A stretch of DNA of 64,000 bases from Panagrolaimus kolymaensis (lineage: Eukaryota; Nematoda; Chromadorea; Rhabditida; Panagrolaimidae), in contig JAJQJQ010000031.1 of assembly GCA_028622995.1 (NCBI GenBank), forward strand, positions 2,542,001 through 2,606,000. The letters run 5' to 3'. The translations under genes and the position numbers were made by a program. Positions 35,521 through 47,500 of the stretch are shown here, one piece after another (within the stretch, counting starts at the first letter, position 1; every line of letters begins with the position of its first letter). A model generated the notes under the pieces. That model was not told the DNA's origin. It did not search any database and was given only the letters and a program-made list of their open reading frames with translations.

Positions 35521-36312
35521 TTATAACAGATCATAGAAAAAACGAATCACCATATTTATTGAATTTGACCACATTTGATTATAAACTTGTCCTTGAACAA
35601 CGAATGAATAAGGTCCCGGACGATTAATTCCAAATTTTACAATATCTGCATTAAATGAAGCAAAAGCATGAGCACTATTATAATATCGAATATTATCTCT
35701 GAATTCACGAATATCAAATAGTTTTTTAAGTTCTTCCGGATAAGGAAGTTCAGCTGATAAACTTAAGCTACTTCCATGTTGACAACATAAACTGAATGAT
35801 AAACCTTTATTACTAACTTTTTCACTTTCAAAATGTTTTGAACCACAATGGGTGCATTCCAAATTCATAGGGCCAAGATAATGCTGTTGCGTATTGTCAT
35901 TAATTTCTTTACCTCCTGCAGTAATTTGATTTTTTGGTCGGCGTTTATTTTGCATACGACTACGTAAGTTATTGGTTTCAGCAGCTTTTTCAACAACCGA
36001 TAACTTTGATCTTCGTTGTTGTTGACTTTGCGCATTAGTTTCTTTTCTTTGTGATTTTTCAATTTCGGTTAAATTTGCATTTATGATTTTCATACGGCTA
36101 CGTGCACTTTTATTTTCAGAATCTTTTTGGACGACCGATAAATTGGATCTTAGATTTTGCATACGACCGCGTGCGCTTTCATTTTCAGAATCTTTTTGGA
36201 TATCTGATAAATTTGATCTTCTTAACCTATCTTTTTCAATTTTGCGCCTTTTTAATTCCACTTTATGAACCTCTTCTTGAGACGGAGTTCTTTTAATAGG
36301 CTTCCTTCCCAT
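35521..36312 (-). mobile_element. Truncated Helitron Rep/helicase ORF
   Basis: The frame starts MGRKPIKRTPSQEE at 36312 and gives 263 aa. The N-terminal part has repeated units with S/AR-x-RM and a leading SNL(S/T)-type motif, typical of Helitron N-termini. Then come ECTHCGSKHFESE, CCQHGS, LPYPEELKKLF, FRDNIRYYNSAHAFASF and GPYSFVVQGQVY, the hallmark Helitron-like N-terminal domain. The protein stops shortly after QGQVYNQMW, so the Rep HUH and helicase parts are absent. A longer upstream frame to 36546 is AT-rich and probably spurious. Known: Helitrons are rolling-circle DNA transposons that often capture gene pieces. I could not define the TC and CTRR ends. Confidence 0.85.
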
Positions 36313-37032
36313 TAAATAACAGTAATAAATTAAAAAAATAATAATATTAAAACTAAAATAACAAATATTAAAAATATTAAAGAAAAAATAAAAATAATGA
36401 ACTGTATGTGTTCTCGGTTTTTCAATTCGATCATCCGGTTGCCCAGAAGTGAACGGCCAGAAAAGCAGTCGAAACCACTTAGCCTGATGTGATAGCCAAA
36501 GTTTCCAATGGTACACTTCAAAACAAAATTTTTTTGATAATAGCAAAATCAGGTTTTTGCGTGTGAACTTTAAGAGAGAGCGTTAAGGTCACCGTTTGCG
36601 AGCAAGCTTGCAAAATTTATCTGAAGCTTTTTCTTTATCATGCTCACCTTTTATTGACTTTTTGAGTATGCAAAATTAACATAAATCATTCCATCGCGCT
36701 TGCTAAAGAAAATTTTGCTTTTATTAACATTTATCTTACAATTTTCCCATGAATCATTTCCGAGCGCGAACGAAATGACGCACAACCAAAATTACTAGGA
36801 AGGATTGGACACATCTTTGTAAATTATGTTTAAAAATTTTTGCAGTAAAAATATTTTAATTCTTGCATTTTTTTAAACTGGCTGCAACTTGCAAAAGAAA
36901 TAGAAAATTTGCATGAAAACAGAATGATGTTTGATTTTAATATATAAGTAACAAAATCACTCATCAAATTTTTTACTTCATTTTTTCGTGTTTCAATTTT
37001 GGTCGTCATCGTTCGTTCGTTCATCAAATATC
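36313..37032. other. Intergenic region upstream of paralog B
   Basis: About 720 bp. The last ~110 bp match the upstream region of paralog A in reverse orientation, including a TTTCAATTTTGG block and the sequence around the start codon. This conserved promoter-proximal part supports shared expression. The rest has no recognisable feature. Confidence 0.55.
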
Positions 37033-37592
37033 ATGAAACTCGTCGTCACTCTTCTCGCTGCTGCGGTTTTTGCTTCTCTCATCTGTCGTGCATCTTTTGA
37101 AAGAGATAAAAAATGGGATGGAAAATGTCCAACTGCAAGAATCTGTATGACTCGTTTACCTTCTACATATCACAAAAGTAAGTTCCATTTTCTTTTTTAA
37201 ACTTATAAAAATCTTTAAATTTTAGGTCATGAAGAGGTTAAAAATTGTACATGTTTTTCTTGGGGCTGTGTAATTGATAAAGTATGGTATTCTGGATTTG
37301 GATGTGAAGGTGAAGATATGGTTTGTAAAGATGGCCTCAATGAAAAACTTGCAAGAGTAAGTTTTTTTGGATAATTTCTTAAAACTTTATAAAATTCATT
37401 ATTTAGGGAGAACAAGAAAAACTTCGTAGTGGAAAATGTGATCCTTTTCTTCCTAAACCACCAACAACTACAACTACAACTGAAGAAGCAATCACAACAA
37501 CTACAAGTGGAACCGATGAATCAAAATATGGTGCTTGGAAATTTGCTGGAATGGCTCTCATTGGATGCTTCGTTTTCTTCTTTGGTGATTAA
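37033..37592 (+). CDS. Secreted Cys-rich, Thr-rich anchored protein, paralog B
   Basis: Exons 37033-37177, 37226-37356 and 37407-37592 give 153 aa. Same architecture as the gene at 29384-30037: signal peptide MKLVVTLLAAAVFASLI, eight-Cys domain (CPTARIC, NCTCFSWGC, GFGCEGEDMVC, KCDP), a shorter Thr-rich stalk, and C-terminal FAGMALIGCFVFFFG. Intron positions and phases are identical. The stalk lacks ~30 residues present in A. The protein ends in GD where A continues GGLLW; in B the next codon is a stop, yet nucleotide similarity continues into the 3' UTR. The pair is convergent and ~7 kb apart. Confidence 0.83.
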
Positions 37593-40500
37593 CTTTGGTA
37601 AAATCACTCATTCTCTTGGTGTTGCTTCGTGTCAATGTTTTGTTCTTTGTGGTATTAGTATGTAATAATAATAATAAATAATATTTTGCTAAATATATCT
37701 TGTGTTTTTTTATGCTTAGAGCTATGTAATACATGTTCATTTTCATGCGTGCCGATGGCCCGAATGTTATCTAGTTACTGATTAAAACCCTTCTTTTTTG
37801 TTTGTGAAACTATTTGTTGTAAATTTGTTTATATTTGAATAAAATTTATACTTTTCTTAAAAAGTAACAAATTTAAAAAAATGCAACGATTCTTCCATCC
37901 TCAAACAATTACTACACCTGCCAAAAACTCCGCCTTTTTGATCGAACCAAAGCATGCCGCAGCCGATAGGAGAAATGAAGAAAAAAAACTGCTTGTAACA
38001 CATTGCGATGCGTCTATGTCGATAAATTGTGATAGTTGATGCTTTGAATATAAAAAAAACAAAGAAAAATGTTTTGGCTATATTTTTTTCTCCATCGAAA
38101 CAGCATTGATTTTGGCATTACTTTTTTTTACGAAACAAAAAAGGAAAAAGCGAGTCTATACACCACCGAAAAAAAGTGATTATTGACAATGGTATTTTTT
38201 GTATTTTGTAAGAAAATGATTTTCCGAATGCAAAAATTCCCTCAAGAAAAATTTCACCAACATCGTCGATGGTTGTTGCTATGATGATTAATTATTTTGT
38301 TAACGCAAGAATCGCTGTTATTTCTCTACGTTTTTTTTCTTCTTCCCTCTGGGCCAGGCACGACGATGCACAACAAAAAAAAAGAGTCATTGAATCAAGC
38401 GACGGCATTTTTGTACATAAATATTGCCACCGCCGCTGCCTCCATCGTTCATCGTTTTGTGCGTCGTCGGCTTTTTTTCACCTTTCTTTCTTCCTTATTT
38501 TTTTTTCGTTCCTTCACTGATTCATTTTTTGCTTCTTTGCTTCTTATAAAATCAGCCTAAAATGCATTGAATGGAATCATTTCTTTAACTTTTTTCCATT
38601 TTCCATTGTTTCGAGAAAAAAAATCATCGTCGTCGTTTTTCTTGTATTATTTTTTTGGCCTACTTTTTTCTTTGTAAAAAAGGCTCATGCTTGGTTCACA
38701 ACTACCTTGCTTCAAGGCAATAATAGCTGCTGCCGTCAAAAAAAAAAAATGATAGAAAGAAAAACCATTTCTTGTCCTGGTGTGTAATAAAACAGCTTTT
38801 TTTCTTCTGCTTTTTGTTCATGAAATCAAAAGCCAACAATCAACATATCATTTATATTGTCTTGCTGGGATCGATTCCCGATGAAAATAAAAAGAATAAT
38901 AGATTATTATGTAATAAAAAAAATTGATGCTCTAACCATCGCCGGTGCTGCCATCGTTGTTGTTCTACAAGACGAATTGATTGCTTTTGCTCGTAATTTG
39001 ACCATCTCCAGAGTTTGATGAGCTAGAATGTTGTCATAATTTTATTAAATTCATACTGGCCTTTTAAACTCTTGGGACGGTTAATTCGAGTCAAAATAAT
39101 AAACAATAAATGGAAAAAGAATATATTTTTGGTGAAATAAATTACACGCTCATCAACAATTTGAGATTTCTAATGTGCATGTGCAGTCGTTTTCAATTTA
39201 AAAATAATAAAAATCTGTAATGCCCTTATGAAATCTCGAATTGTTTTTGTTGTTGGTTGAAATGGAACAAAAAAGAAAATTTGAACAATATGGTGATATT
39301 TTCTTTTTATTTTTATTTTTTTATTTATGCGTCAACCATGAGTCCTAAAAAAATAAATTTTTCTTTCCATAAAAAATAAAAGATTTTTTTTTTTCAGCGT
39401 TCGTTGATTGTATTCTTTTTTTGCATGATTTTTCTCTTCGTTGTTTTGATTCAAACAAAAAAGTTTGGCGTCGAATTCAAGAAAAAAAAGGAGAATGAAA
39501 ATTTGTTTCAAACATTAAAAAAAAACCCCCGAACCCAACTTTGCAACGCCAAAATCAAAATAATTTATCTCTCAAAAAAACCCCGAACCCAACTTTGCAA
39601 GCAACAACAAAAGACGAAGAATACGAGAAGATGAAAAGCATTATTATTTTCATTTTCATTTTCTGAACTCAAAATAAATACATAATGCGAGAAAAGTGTT
39701 TTTTTATGAAAAGGATCTCTGCAAACACCCATCACACTTTTTTTTTAGATTTTTTAGATTAGTCCAAAGATTTTGCGCTTTTGCGCATTTTTTTTATTTG
39801 ATTCAAAGAAGAGTCATTTTTTTGTTGGGTAACAAAATCTTTAAAATTTGAATTAATCGGATAAATGGTTGGTTACTTTCTTTTCGAAAATCGTCTCTTG
39901 CTTATCGGATTTATATCTTTTATCTTTTTCGATCGAAAGTAGAAAGAAAAAAAACGTTAGAAATGTTTCCCTAATTTTGGCAGGAGCTGAAATAAAAAAG
40001 TGATCGTCGTGACAGCTTAGTTAGTTACCTTTATTTTTTTTTTATTTAGTTTTTTTTTGTTCACGAGTAATTGTTTTTTAATTTTTGTTTGCTTTAAAAA
40101 AAGTTAATTAATGAAAAAAATAAAATTTTTTATAACTTTTAAATATGCAAATTTACAAAAAAAAATTTAACAAACAAAAAAAGGTGAAATTGCAAGGTTT
40201 CTTTCTACAATTTGGAACCTCGAAATCTAAAAGTGCAAAGATATTTGTTTGTTTATTATTTTATTTGTTTCCTGTGTGTTATGCATATTTTGCTTTTCGG
40301 TTTGGGTTTACGCGTTCATTCTTTTTTTGCTTTATGAAAAAGAAGAAAAGGTGTATTGTTTCTTCGCGCTTCAAAGCAACCTTAAAAATAAGAAAACGAG
40401 AAAGGCCAAAATCGAGCAAAGGAACAACGACTTTTTCCTGTTGCTTCCTTTTTTAGGTTTACGCTTGCTTCAACTTTCTTTCTTTTACTTTTTTTTGATA

Positions 40501-41414
40501 GAAAAAATTGTTGTTTTTATTGTTTCTGTCGCTGAAGAATTTTTGTTGCCAGCTTGAAGCAAAAATTCTACGTTTACGTTTTTTTCTTTTTTTTCTTTCA
40601 AAATCTATTATATTTTTTCTTCGAAGCTCAATAATTTTTCTTTACGCGTCGAACCCGTTCCGTTTTTAATCCTTAAGCTACACAATCTCTAATCACCTTA
40701 CCTGGGCGGTTCTCCTCTTCACGTTGACCATCATCATCACTGACCAAAAAAAAAGAAGGAGGAGGTAGATAGAATAAAGAATTTATTTTATAAAGAGACA
40801 ATACAAAACCATAGTTTTCAAAAACATGAAGAAGTTCATTTCATTCTTCGTAAGTTAAGACACAACACTTTTATTGTTGGTTACGTTCGATTTTAAATAC
40901 ATAAATAAATGTGTGAAAAGAAAATTATTTGCTTTTTTTCTTTCTACCGGCGGGCATTTTTTTAATAGCATAACTAACTTCTTTTTTAGTTTGTTCCAAA
41001 AGTTAGTTAAACTTAGTTTACTTAGGTTTTATACACAAAAAAAATATGCGCAACTCAATCTTTCAGTTTTTGAGTGAGTTTTGACTTCTTTTTTTCTTTT
41101 TCGGTTTTGGTCAGTTAGTTATTCCTTTTTGTCGTCGTCATTGTTGTCACCTTTGTATTCCTAGCCATTCCACCCACACCACCACCACCAACAATAATCA
41201 TAATAGAAACGGGTGTTTTTATACTCTATTTATTATTATATTTGACTGCGCACAAAATTAGATAGACGTGAGATCGAAATAATTTTTTTTATAACCGCGA
41301 TTGACACTTGAAACCATTTACATTTTATTTTTAATGGTTTTAAAACTTGAGTATAAATTTGGAGGTTGATTTTAAACTTTGTGTTTTCAGCTTCATTTAC
41401 GCATTCCTCAGAAA
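37593..41414. other. Long intergenic region
   Basis: 3.8 kb without a supportable gene. Low-complexity A/T runs with scattered GC-richer islands (38250-38480, 38690-38760 and 40680-40760) that contain short repeats such as TCGTCG. Trans-splice-like acceptor TGTTTTCAG at 41382-41390 precedes the carotenoid oxygenase start. Several 60-100 codon frames are T-rich shadows. Confidence 0.5.
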
Positions 41415-44400
41415 ATGAACCATCTGAGGTTGGCGCTATCTTCCAGCGCTCTCCTATGCATTTTTGGAATTGTTGTATCTCAATCTGTAAATAAAGTCCA
41501 TTTAGGATTTCCAGAAGCATGGGATGGTGATAAATATAGGGAATTATATTGTCCATCAAAAAATATTCCTAAATTCTTAGGTATACTTTCAAAAAAATTT
41601 CTAAACTCCTTTTTGAAGCAAAAATATTTTTTAGATGGTTATTTTCTTTGCCAATTAAGCGCCGCTTATGGCGATCTTAAAGGAAAAGCGGGTACTAAAC
41701 TCAACCACATGATTGATGCCATTGGTGCTGTGGGAGCTTTTCATATTTCTAATGGACAAGTAGTATTCTCAGCTCAATATTATCCATCAAGGCCATATAA
41801 AATTTGGGAATTTTATGATCGAAATATGACTAAAGCTTCGGTTCCATGGGCGGGTTGGTCGGATTATAATTTAACCGCTATGGCTCGATGGGAACAAGTT
41901 CCATCCAATCCTGATTCAGCTCGATTTCATCCAAATTTGGATTTCTGGCGAGTTGGAAATAAAATTGTCGCTGGTACTGAAGCACCTTATTGGGTTGGAT
42001 ATGAATTTGATGTGAGAAATTTGAATAAATTTAAATTATTTCAATTTAAAGAAGAAAATGGAATTTTTGGTAATCCTCGCCCCAGCATGATTCCTATTTC
42101 CATGGCTATTCATGAACGATCTGATCATGATGGCACTATTTGGGGTTCATTTAGTGCTATGAATTTTAATGAACAACGCTTTTATCAAGTGCGTTTTTTT
42201 TAATTACTTTTTTTTTATTGATTATTAACCTTTTTTTTAATTTTTAGGGTATTTTCACTATTAGTCCTGAGGGCGTCCGTAAAGTTGTTGGTTTGTATGA
42301 TTATGGAGTATGGGATGCAAATGCGTGCGGCAAGGATGATGAATATATTGGTAAGAGAATTCGATAATTCTTTTGAAACCTTTATAATTTTTTTAAGAAA
42401 AAAAAAGATTTACTTCTTAGTTTTCAAAAAAAGGAGTTAGTTAGCTATTCGATCTATACCCAAAATCGGAGGAAAAAGAGAAAATCGCAAGCTTACGTAC
42501 CTTTTTTTCTAACCGGCGTCAGTGACTTGCGTCGTTTAAGGATTAGCGTATCTAATACCTTTGAAACGATTTTAAAGCTTTGTCGTCAACAAAAAAAATA
42601 AGTGACCAACCAAAGTTTTAAAAAGTTATTTTTTAGTAAAAAATATAATTAAGAGACAAAAAAAATTCAAATTTGTAAACGATACAATTAATTTTAGGAG
42701 ATAAAACTTTATTACCTGGTTACATTCATTCAATAACTTCAACAGAAAATTACATCATTTTGCCGATTACTTCGCTACTCATTAATCCATGCAAATTTAA
42801 AGAACCACCAATGACAAATCCAAAATCACCCATTCAAAGTGGTGGACTTTGGGGAATGGATTTCTATGATATGGTTCCAATGAGATTTTTAGTTTTCAAT
42901 AAGAAAACTTTAGAATTTTCAACTTCCAAACCTCTCGAAGTTTTTCCTTCCATGTTTGTTACTCATCAACTTAATGCTTTTGAAAATACCGATGGAACTC
43001 TTGTGGCTGATATGGTAGTTTATGATAGCCATGACCCTTATGTAAAATATTTCTACACCGATTTCCTTACCACTCAACTTTACCCAAGCACTGCTCGAGT
43101 TTTACGCTTTAATTTGGATGTTAAAGGCGCTCGAGTAATGTATAGTTATCTTGTTCCACAAGAAACCATTGCAGCTGATTTTCCTCAAATTAATCATGGT
43201 TATGAAGGTCGAGCATATCAATGGGCATATTTGGTTGAACATCCATTTGCATCAGATAACACGATATTAAAAATAAATGTTGATGATCCAGCGGGAACAA
43301 GAAATTTAAAATTCAAAAGTGATCCATCCCTTGTTTTACATGAACCTTGGTTTGTTGCTCGTCCAGATGCTCGTCGAGAAGATGATGGAGTTCTTATTAT
43401 TCGTGCATTAGATTTAAGCGAAAATAAAGGTATATTTGCACAATAAAAAAAGTATCTTTAAAATAAAAAATTTTTTGCAGGTGTTTTGCTTATTGTTGAT
43501 GCAGTGACTATGACTGAAATAGGCCGAGCTTATGTTCCCATTTCCATTCCATTTGGTTTTCATAATCGTTTCTTTTCCAAGAAAGATTTAGGCCTTCCTG
43601 AAGGATTTAATGTAAATCAATTCCGTCCAACTGTGCCACTTCCAATTCAAACAGCTCAAACGTCTCAAACAACAACCAAAGCTCATCCATTGCCAGATCT
43701 TAAACCTTCAACTCTCAGTCAAATATTACCAACTCAAACTTCAGCTAAACCTAAACCTTCACCACTTCCACCAGCACCAATTACTCCAAAACCCAATCAA
43801 AATGGATGGTCTAGGGTTACAGTAGGCAGCAGCACAAAAACTCTTCCACTCAAACCTATTACTTCTCCAAAACCACCTAAATGGTTACCAGTTTCGGCAA
43901 CTTCCGAAGTACCATGGTGGAAACGGGTTCAATCCACCGATCGACCACGAACAATTCGACCAACATCAATTGAAAGAATAATTAGTACTCCTAAAATTCC
44001 ACAACCACCTCAACCAACATTTGGAAGTACCACTCATTTGCCATCACCTCCTCAACCAACATTTAGACCGGTGGTACCAACAGAAATGCCATCGCCACCA
44101 ATTCCATCACCAAGTCCAAATACAAATGTTATTTCGACTGAAATACCTGAAACTCCATCAGCGATGAGAGAATTATATGAAGAAACTATAAAAGCTTTAT
44201 GTCGATGGTTGCCAAGAGTATTTAAAACTATTTCCAGCGATGTTTGTATTGAAAATAGTCAAAAAGCAGTAAAGTAAGTTTTTAACCAATAAATTTAAAA
44301 AACATAAAAATTTGATTAAATTTTAGATGGATGTCTCCATTGGCTTCAAATTATGCTGATCAATTACGACTTCCAAATCCATTTAATCCTGAAATGCATG

Positions 44401-44531
44401 CAGCTGATGACCCGAGACTTGCTAGACTACCAAATGTTAGACCATCGATGTATCGACCAGCAGCTATGCATCCTCGAGGCCATTACAATATTATTCGGCC
44501 TCAGCAACAACAACAACACCAGAAAAAATGA
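41415..44531 (+). CDS. Secreted carotenoid oxygenase with Pro/Thr-rich tail
   Basis: Exons 41415-41580, 41635-42188, 42248-42350, 42698-43429, 43481-44273 and 44327-44531 give 850 aa; family enzymes are usually 500-550. The start follows a splice acceptor and opens a signal peptide (residues 1-23). The catalytic beta-propeller spans about 45-555. All four iron-binding His are visible: His215 (SMAIHE), His285 (GYIHSI), His364 (VTHQLNAFE) and His546 (FGFHNRF). The family EDDG motif is at ~502. Known: BCO/RPE65/NinaB enzymes cleave carotenoids to retinoids. Residues ~560-735 are Pro/Thr/Lys-rich linker; a further ~110 residues contain a Cys-bearing segment (LCRWLPRVF, DVCIE) and end in a Gln run. 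Intron 1 (54 bp) has no in-frame stop, so retention is possible. Confidence 0.92.
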
Positions 44532-47500
44532 ACGGGAATAATATTTTAAAATTAATTTTATCAAGAAAAAATGTCTTTCAGTTTTACTAAAAAAAATTTA
44601 ACGTTTCAATCTGCGCATTTTTTTTTTGCACATAGCCAGTAATTTTTTTGTTGAGATTTATAAGCCCAGATTTCGCTCAGTTTTTTATTTTTAATTTGTT
44701 AATTTACTTCTGTTATCATTTTTTTTTTCTTTGTTGCACGGTTATATTATTTATTCTAATTTTTTTTACCCAGCACTTTAACGTTGTTGTTTGCTTTTTG
44801 ATAATCACTACTACCACCGTTTTTTTTTTGCACTGTTACTTGTTACTCCTTCTTTTTTGTTGATTCATTCGTTAATAAAAAGAAACTCACCTTAAAACAC
44901 ACCAAACCAAAATCATTTTTTTTGCACTTCAGCCACAATAATAGCTGCTAAACCTTTACAAAACCATCCAAGCATCCAGAATAATAATAGTTTGTTTCTT
45001 CCAATAAAAAAAGTAACTACAAAAGAAGAAGAAGAAAAATCGGAGAAGATTCATTTTTGGGCTAGGATAATTCATATTGGTTTTTAATAAACAATACCAA
45101 CATAAAAAATCCCAGAACAAATAAAATCTTCTATAAAATATAAATAAGTAAATACATAAATCAAATTTAATTTGCACGTGATTTTCATATGTATGTATCA
45201 ATATTTTTTGTCTTTGAATTGAATTGAATAAAAAAAAATAGAAAAAATAAAAGGTAAAATATAAACAAAATATGTTAATAATAGAATCATTTTTTTCTAA
45301 AAGTCGCTAGTAGAAGTAATAACATTGAAAAGAGCTACGAATAATAAATATTAGTCACACTCATTTAAAATTAAAGTATTTTAAACTGTTCAGAAGTTAA
45401 AACAAAATAATAACATATAAAATCAATGGACATAATTCACCCAAAAAATTTTTTTGATGTAAACAAGTTATGATACTTGTGATGTCAAATGAAGGATCAT
45501 GTTCTTCGCCCAAAGGAAATCAAAACAAAAAAATATTAAATTTTTTGTTGTTTTTAGTTTGAAAAAAAAACAGAGATCATTTTAATATTTTTTAAAAAGT
45601 TTAAAAAGTTTTTGTTAAAAATTTTACAATACAATTTTTTATACGTTTTTCAATAAATTTAATGTTGACTAAAATTTCTTATTTTTTTTTGATTCAGAAA
45701 AGGCAAGCTAGCAAACACGAGAAGAAGAGAAAAAGAAAAGAAAAAATACATATCGATGTTAGTGGTGGCTCGTTGCTTGCTTGCCTCGCATGCTCGATAT
45801 GTATAAAAATCGTTATCATAGTCGATTATCATATACATACATACATCGATGCAGCAGCAGCATCAATACCATTAACAACAAAAAAAAACAGCACATGCAT
45901 ACATATACATTTCCAACTCTGTGGAAGACTATTTTTGGTCACTGTATTAACAAGGAAGAAAATGGAGGAAAGGTGTGGTGCTTGGAAATACATACATAGA
46001 CACTCGTTGTTGTTGACACACATTATACTCAACAACAACAAGAAAAAAATTGATAAAAAAAATGTATAATATTGGCGCCAAAAATTTGGGTTATTGATAG
46101 CCAAAAAGTAAAAAAATTAATTTAAATGATTTAAAAAGAAAAGTTGTATAGTTGGTTTATTATTAGTTGCGTGATGAGTCAAATGATTAGAAGAAGACGG
46201 TATTGAAAAATATGAGAAAAGAAAAAATAGTTTTTAAAACCCAATAGTTGAAATCCTAAGAAAAATATTATTAGCCTTTGAGCAAAAATAAACTTTTGAG
46301 GAAACAACAAGAGAAAAAAAATGTTTTTAGTGACACGTACTCCCTTCCAAAATTGAAGATCACCGAACAAAGGCATTGTTTTATGGATTTTTGACAACTT
46401 CAAAAAAGTCAAAGAGCCGCCACAAAAAAGTTTATTGTAACCTTAAAAATTGTTTGTCTATCGCCTTTTTTTGTTTGACTCGGAGCTACGGTATGCCGAA
46501 TAAAAAAATTACTAAAAGTGAACGAATAAACACCAAATTTAACGAAATTTCTAAATCAAGTCACTGGCATTTAAAATATTTTTTTATCTGAATTCTATTT
46601 TAATGAAATGATCAAAATTTGAAACACTAAAAATAAATAATTAAATAAAATTAATACGGCCAATTTGATGTTTGGTCATTAAATGTTTGACCATTCCTCG
46701 TTAAACGCCCTAGAAAAAGAAAAACTTCGTCAATGTGTCTAAGAAACCGATGAAATCAAGCGAACTCCTTTTTTTTAATGCCAGCAGCATCATGACCAGA
46801 CAACGACGACAAGAAAAAGAAATTTTTGTCATTTTATAGACGACGACCTGCGCTATTAATCACTTTATTTACGAAAAAAAGAAGAAGATAAGAATAAGAC
46901 TCAAAAAAGAGGGCAAGGAAAATTTTTAAAAAAAAATAAAGGAAAATATAAACGAAACTATCGTGGATGGATCAAAAAAAAGAAGAGAGGAAACAAAAAC
47001 AACGAAGACGATGTTATTGCGCGGTGTGTTGCTTTTGGCGCCGGCATTTAATTTTTTTTCTTTTTTTGACATTCAAAGAGGCAAAAGAGCAAAAGGTTTG
47101 TTTCGGTTATAACTTTGAAAAAAAAAACATAGATAAAGTGTCTAAGAAACAATTCTGCAAGAGAAAAAAAAACGAGGGAATGGAAACGACATTTCTAGAA
47201 TGCTCGAAAAGATGCAACTATGGGTATGGAGAAATGATCTTTATTTATTGCGCGGATTCAAAAAAAAAGAAAAAACGATGAGATGGAAAAAGGATTTCGA
47301 AATAAAGAATGGCAATTTGGATTTTTTTATTGCTGTTGGAAAAAAATAGGAGGGTGGAGGATCGCTTAAAAAAGAATTAAAATTTTAATGGTTTTGTTTG
47401 TCGAAGGTGGAATCAAACACAAAAAATTATTCAAAATGCAAAACGTCGATTTTTTGCTCTTGTTGCAGGTCGCCGACGGTCAAAATTTTTTTATTTCCCA

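Noticed and set aside
36313..36546. N-terminal extension of the Helitron ORF
   Set aside because: Phe/Tyr-rich translation of AT-rich DNA with no Helitron similarity; the Met at 36312 is a better start.
38868..38882. GGGATCGATTCCC resembling a tRNA T-arm
   Set aside because: No acceptor stem, D-arm or anticodon arm can be paired upstream; it is a chance palindrome.
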